Positions 61,521-64,000 of a DNA stretch of 64,000 nt are shown one piece after another. Under the pieces are notes generated by a model. It was not told the DNA's origin, made no database searches, and saw only the letters and a list, made by a program, of their open reading frames with translations. The stretch covers positions 1-64,000 of the forward strand of contig SVFY01000011.1 in assembly GCA_015056625.1 (NCBI GenBank), read 5' to 3'. A program made the position numbers and the translations under genes. This stretch comes from Butyrivibrio sp. Lineage in GTDB: Bacteria; Bacillota; Clostridia; Lachnospirales; Lachnospiraceae. How positions within the stretch are numbered: the stretch's first letter is position 1; the number at the start of each line of letters is the position of its first letter.

Positions 61521-64000
61521 ATGAAAAAGTTAGATAAGCAGATAGTTAGTGCACTTGCAATTGGAATCGGCGCAGGACTTATGATGTGTCCTGTTACAGC
61601 TTACGCTGATGAGGGTGAGCCGAATGAGAATAATAATGATGATCCTGTGACAACTCAGGCGGGCGACGAACAGAAGAGCGAAGAGAATTCTGAGGTGCAG
61701 GAGACAGCTGAGGCTGCAGAAGCAATCAGCAAAGCAGCGGCTGCAGTGGACAGTGCACAGGATGCTGTACCTACGGCTCCGGCAGGTGAAACAAACGGCT
61801 ATGAGAATGCAAACGCTGCTCTCAATAGTGCTGAAAACCAGATAAATGATGCTGCAACTGAGCTTGGAGATGCGCAGGACGCTTTGGATACTGCGCAGAG
61901 AGATATCGAGACTGCTGGTGCTCAGGATAAGATAGTAGATGACAAGGCTACTGAAATTGAAAATGATTATGGCAAAACCATTAGTGATGCACAGAATGCC
62001 ATTGATATAGTGAATGGAATAGATGTCGACACTGATTCTAAAGAGAGTGCGCAAGAAGCTGTAAAAGATGCGCAAAAGAAGGTTGAAGATGCTGATAAAG
62101 CTTTTTCTGATGCTGAAACTGCTGAAGCTGAGGCTACTATAGCAAGTGAAGCGGCCAAGAATGCATTAGATGACATTGAAACTCAGAAGGAAGATTATGA
62201 TAATCAGATAGAGGCTGCAGAGCATGATCTGGCGATGGCTGAGACTGCGCTAATTATTGCTGCTGATGATCTTGCAAATAAGCAGTCTGCTGCTGAGATA
62301 GCTCTTTCGAATCTCGATGGAGAACTTGGTAAACAGATAGTTGATCTGAGAAAAGCTATTTCAGATGCGAGTGATGAGAATATTCAGGACAAGGTTGATG
62401 AACTTGGAAAGCTCATCGTGGACAACTTTGTTCTTGTTACTGAAGATGACAAAGAAGCTTATAAAAATGGAGACTTTTCTTTTACCTATTCATTAGATGA
62501 AAGTGGCCAGATAGTGGTTACTAAGGTGGAAGAAAAGAGTGTACCTGACTTAGTTGTGGACCATCCTGAAGGATATTTTGATTCATATGGTATTGAGCTT
62601 GATAAGAGCCACTATGATACAGTGATCATTGATGAAAAAAATGGCAATAATTCGGCTTATGCATATAATGAAAGCGAAAGTTGGATAATCGATCGAATTC
62701 CTGTGGAACCGTATATTGAAGCTATTGCAGGTAGTGATGGGACTGAATGGACAGAATTTAATGGCACTGATGATGTAGAGCATATTGGGGAAAAAGTAGT
62801 TACTACCTACAATCATAACGGCTCTATGGTTGATGCTGTAAAAGAGTCTTATTATAAAATTTATACGACTACAGATTATAAGAAGATCATAGCACATACT
62901 ACATCTCCAGATTATCACAGTGATCTTGTTAGGCAAGAAGCAATGATGGTATACAGCGAGGATGTGATAACAAAGGAGTTTGCGGAAAACCCAGATTATG
63001 AAGGCTGGGAAATTTCGAATATAAAATATGATGTAAGGCTTGTGGATGAAGAAGCGGCTAGACCAAGCTATAAGTGCTATGTAGAGGTTACTATTTCAAG
63101 ACGTGGCATAGACCAACAGATCGCTTCAAAAGAAGTTTACTATAAAGCTGATAGATACAACTTTGTAGAAGCGTGGACAGAAATAGTGTCTTATAAAATT
63201 GAAGTGGATAAAACAGTTGTAGATTCTGCAGAAGCTGTGACGACTACTATAGATAACTATAATACTAAAGTGACTGCCGCTCAGGATGCCCTTGATAAGG
63301 CAGGTGAAGCAACAACAGCTTACAATAATGCCCTTGAAAAGGTTAAAACTGCAAAAGAAAAAGTAAAAGTACTTTCAGACAGCTTTGTATCAGAAACTGA
63401 TGTTAAAAATGCTAAAGATGCCCACACAGCAGCTCTTGCTCATCTTGATAGTGCGAAGGATAAGAAGACTGCGGCAGAGAACAAGCTAAAAGATGCAAAA
63501 GAAGCTCTTGATGGGGCTGCTGATAAGATAAAAGCTATTGATGAAAGAATTCTTGCACAGCAGCAGGCTGCTCAGAATAATGAAGGCGATGGGCAGAGTA
63601 ATGAGAATCCGACTGGTAATGGTACAGCAACAGGAGATAGTGGAAGTTCAGGTAATGGTAGCTCATCAGATGGTGGAAATTCTGGAAATGACACAGTAAC
63701 AGATGATCAGCCTCAGATTGTGCCAACTATTGCTGGCGCTACTAAAGCAGATAATGGCACTGAGACAAATGTAACTCCTCTTGTGGCAGGCGCAAATGCT
63801 ACAGTAACAAGGACAGCGCCTACGACCAGAAGGGCTCAGATGAGCCAGCTTGCTCAGTCTCTTTCAGATGAAGTAAAAAGAATTAATGATGCTGAAAAAG
63901 TTCAGGAAAATAGCGAGGATACAACGAAAGTTTTGGCATCTACCGATGCTGGCTCAAAGGCTGGAAAGAACGTATCCAAAGATTTCACATCGTCAGTAGA
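61521..64000 (+). CDS. Large secreted coiled-coil protein 3 (runs off the window)
   Basis: Open from ATG 61521 to the window end (826 codons), no stop reached. Signal peptide KQIVSALAIGIGAGLMMCP with cleavage near AYADE aligns with proteins 1 and 2. Ala/Asp/Glu-rich coiled coil (about 55-290), a beta-rich middle region (about 310-560) distinct from the other two, a second coiled coil (about 575-680), then a Ser/Gly/Asn linker with LVAGANATVTRTAPTTRRAQ. The expected WWW-type C-terminus would lie beyond 64000. GAGGGAAG precedes the start. Confidence 0.85.
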   Translation, partial: MKKLDKQIVSALAIGIGAGLMMCPVTAYADEGEPNENNNDDPVTTQAGDEQKSEENSEVQETAEAAEAISKAAAAVDSAQDAVPTAPAGETNGYENANAALNSAENQINDAATELGDAQDALDTAQRDIETAGAQDKIVDDKATEIENDYGKTISDAQNAIDIVNGIDVDTDSKESAQEAVKDAQKKVEDADKAFSDAETAEAEATIASEAAKNALDDIETQKEDYDNQIEAAEHDLAMAETALIIAADDLANKQSAAEIALSNLDGELGKQIVDLRKAISDASDENIQDKVDELGKLIVDNFVLVTEDDKEAYKNGDFSFTYSLDESGQIVVTKVEEKSVPDLVVDHPEGYFDSYGIELDKSHYDTVIIDEKNGNNSAYAYNESESWIIDRIPVEPYIEAIAGSDGTEWTEFNGTDDVEHIGEKVVTTYNHNGSMVDAVKESYYKIYTTTDYKKIIAHTTSPDYHSDLVRQEAMMVYSEDVITKEFAENPDYEGWEISNIKYDVRLVDEEAARPSYKCYVEVTISRRGIDQQIASKEVYYKADRYNFVEAWTEIVSYKIEVDKTVVDSAEAVTTTIDNYNTKVTAAQDALDKAGEATTAYNNALEKVKTAKEKVKVLSDSFVSETDVKNAKDAHTAALAHLDSAKDKKTAAENKLKDAKEALDGAADKIKAIDERILAQQQAAQNNEGDGQSNENPTGNGTATGDSGSSGNGSSSDGGNSGNDTVTDDQPQIVPTIAGATKADNGTETNVTPLVAGANATVTRTAPTTRRAQMSQLAQSLSDEVKRINDAEKVQENSEDTTKVLASTDAGSKAGKNVSKDFTSSV

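Overview
The window looks like a chromosomal segment of a Lachnospiraceae bacterium, probably of the Butyrivibrio/Pseudobutyrivibrio group; the genus is a guess from protein style. Reasons: a PolC-type replicative polymerase, the clostridial gene order pyrH-frr-uppS-cdsA-dxr-rseP-ispG-polC, a six-gene Rnf complex, YesMN-type sugar signalling, strong AGGAGG-type ribosome binding sites and moderate GC. No rRNA, tRNA, CRISPR array or complete insertion sequence was seen.

Core part (1-48 kb). 1-11 kb: the tail of a bactofilin-like gene, then UMP kinase, ribosome recycling factor, undecaprenyl-PP synthase, CdsA, DXP reductoisomerase, the RseP protease, IspG and PolC. 11-16 kb: a divergent PepSY-domain protein and a metal-efflux operon (ArsR-type repressor with a visible operator, free-standing HMA protein, P-type ATPase) followed by a serine hydrolase. 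16-22 kb: purine nucleoside phosphorylase, amidohydrolase, membrane MutS-like ATPase, RNase H, metallophosphoesterase and MnmA, ending at a huge hairpin. 22-26 kb, minus strand: sugar-binding lipoprotein, chemoreceptor, shikimate kinase. 26-31.6 kb: TetR and RpiR regulators, an HI0933-type flavoprotein, Cmk, IspH and ribosomal protein S1. 31.6-40.5 kb: a YesN/YesM two-component pair with a YtfQRT-YjfF-like sugar ABC transporter that has two binding proteins. 40.6-42.7 kb: CheR and an RNase H-like exonuclease. 42.8-47.9 kb: rnfCDGEAB, which couples ferredoxin:NAD+ electron transfer to ion pumping.

Accessory part (48-64 kb). Three very large secreted coiled-coil proteins (48690, 53781, and 61521 running off the end) share a signal peptide type and overall architecture; the two complete ones share an almost identical C-terminal end but have different centres. 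A small protein at 48.2 kb carries the same kind of C-terminus (L[AV]ATP, 8 residues, WWW, hydrophobic stretch, EEYxR). All four genes have the perfect direct repeat TATGAT-N6-TATGAT just upstream of a -10 element, which suggests one dedicated regulator. The small gene has a G7 tract directly after its best start codon; one extra G would produce a clean signal peptide, so it may be phase variable. Two of the large genes are each divergent from an Rpn/PD-(D/E)XK nuclease gene. The two nuclease genes share a 537-bp tract in which I see no difference, flanked by diverged sequence, and each has a plausible internal start for a C-terminal fragment like the intragenic antitoxins known for Rpn proteins. 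An XRE regulator/AAA+ ATPase/unknown-protein operon of more AT-rich sequence lies between the two modules. This co-regulated surface-protein family with its repeated nuclease partner is the best candidate for an undescribed system here.
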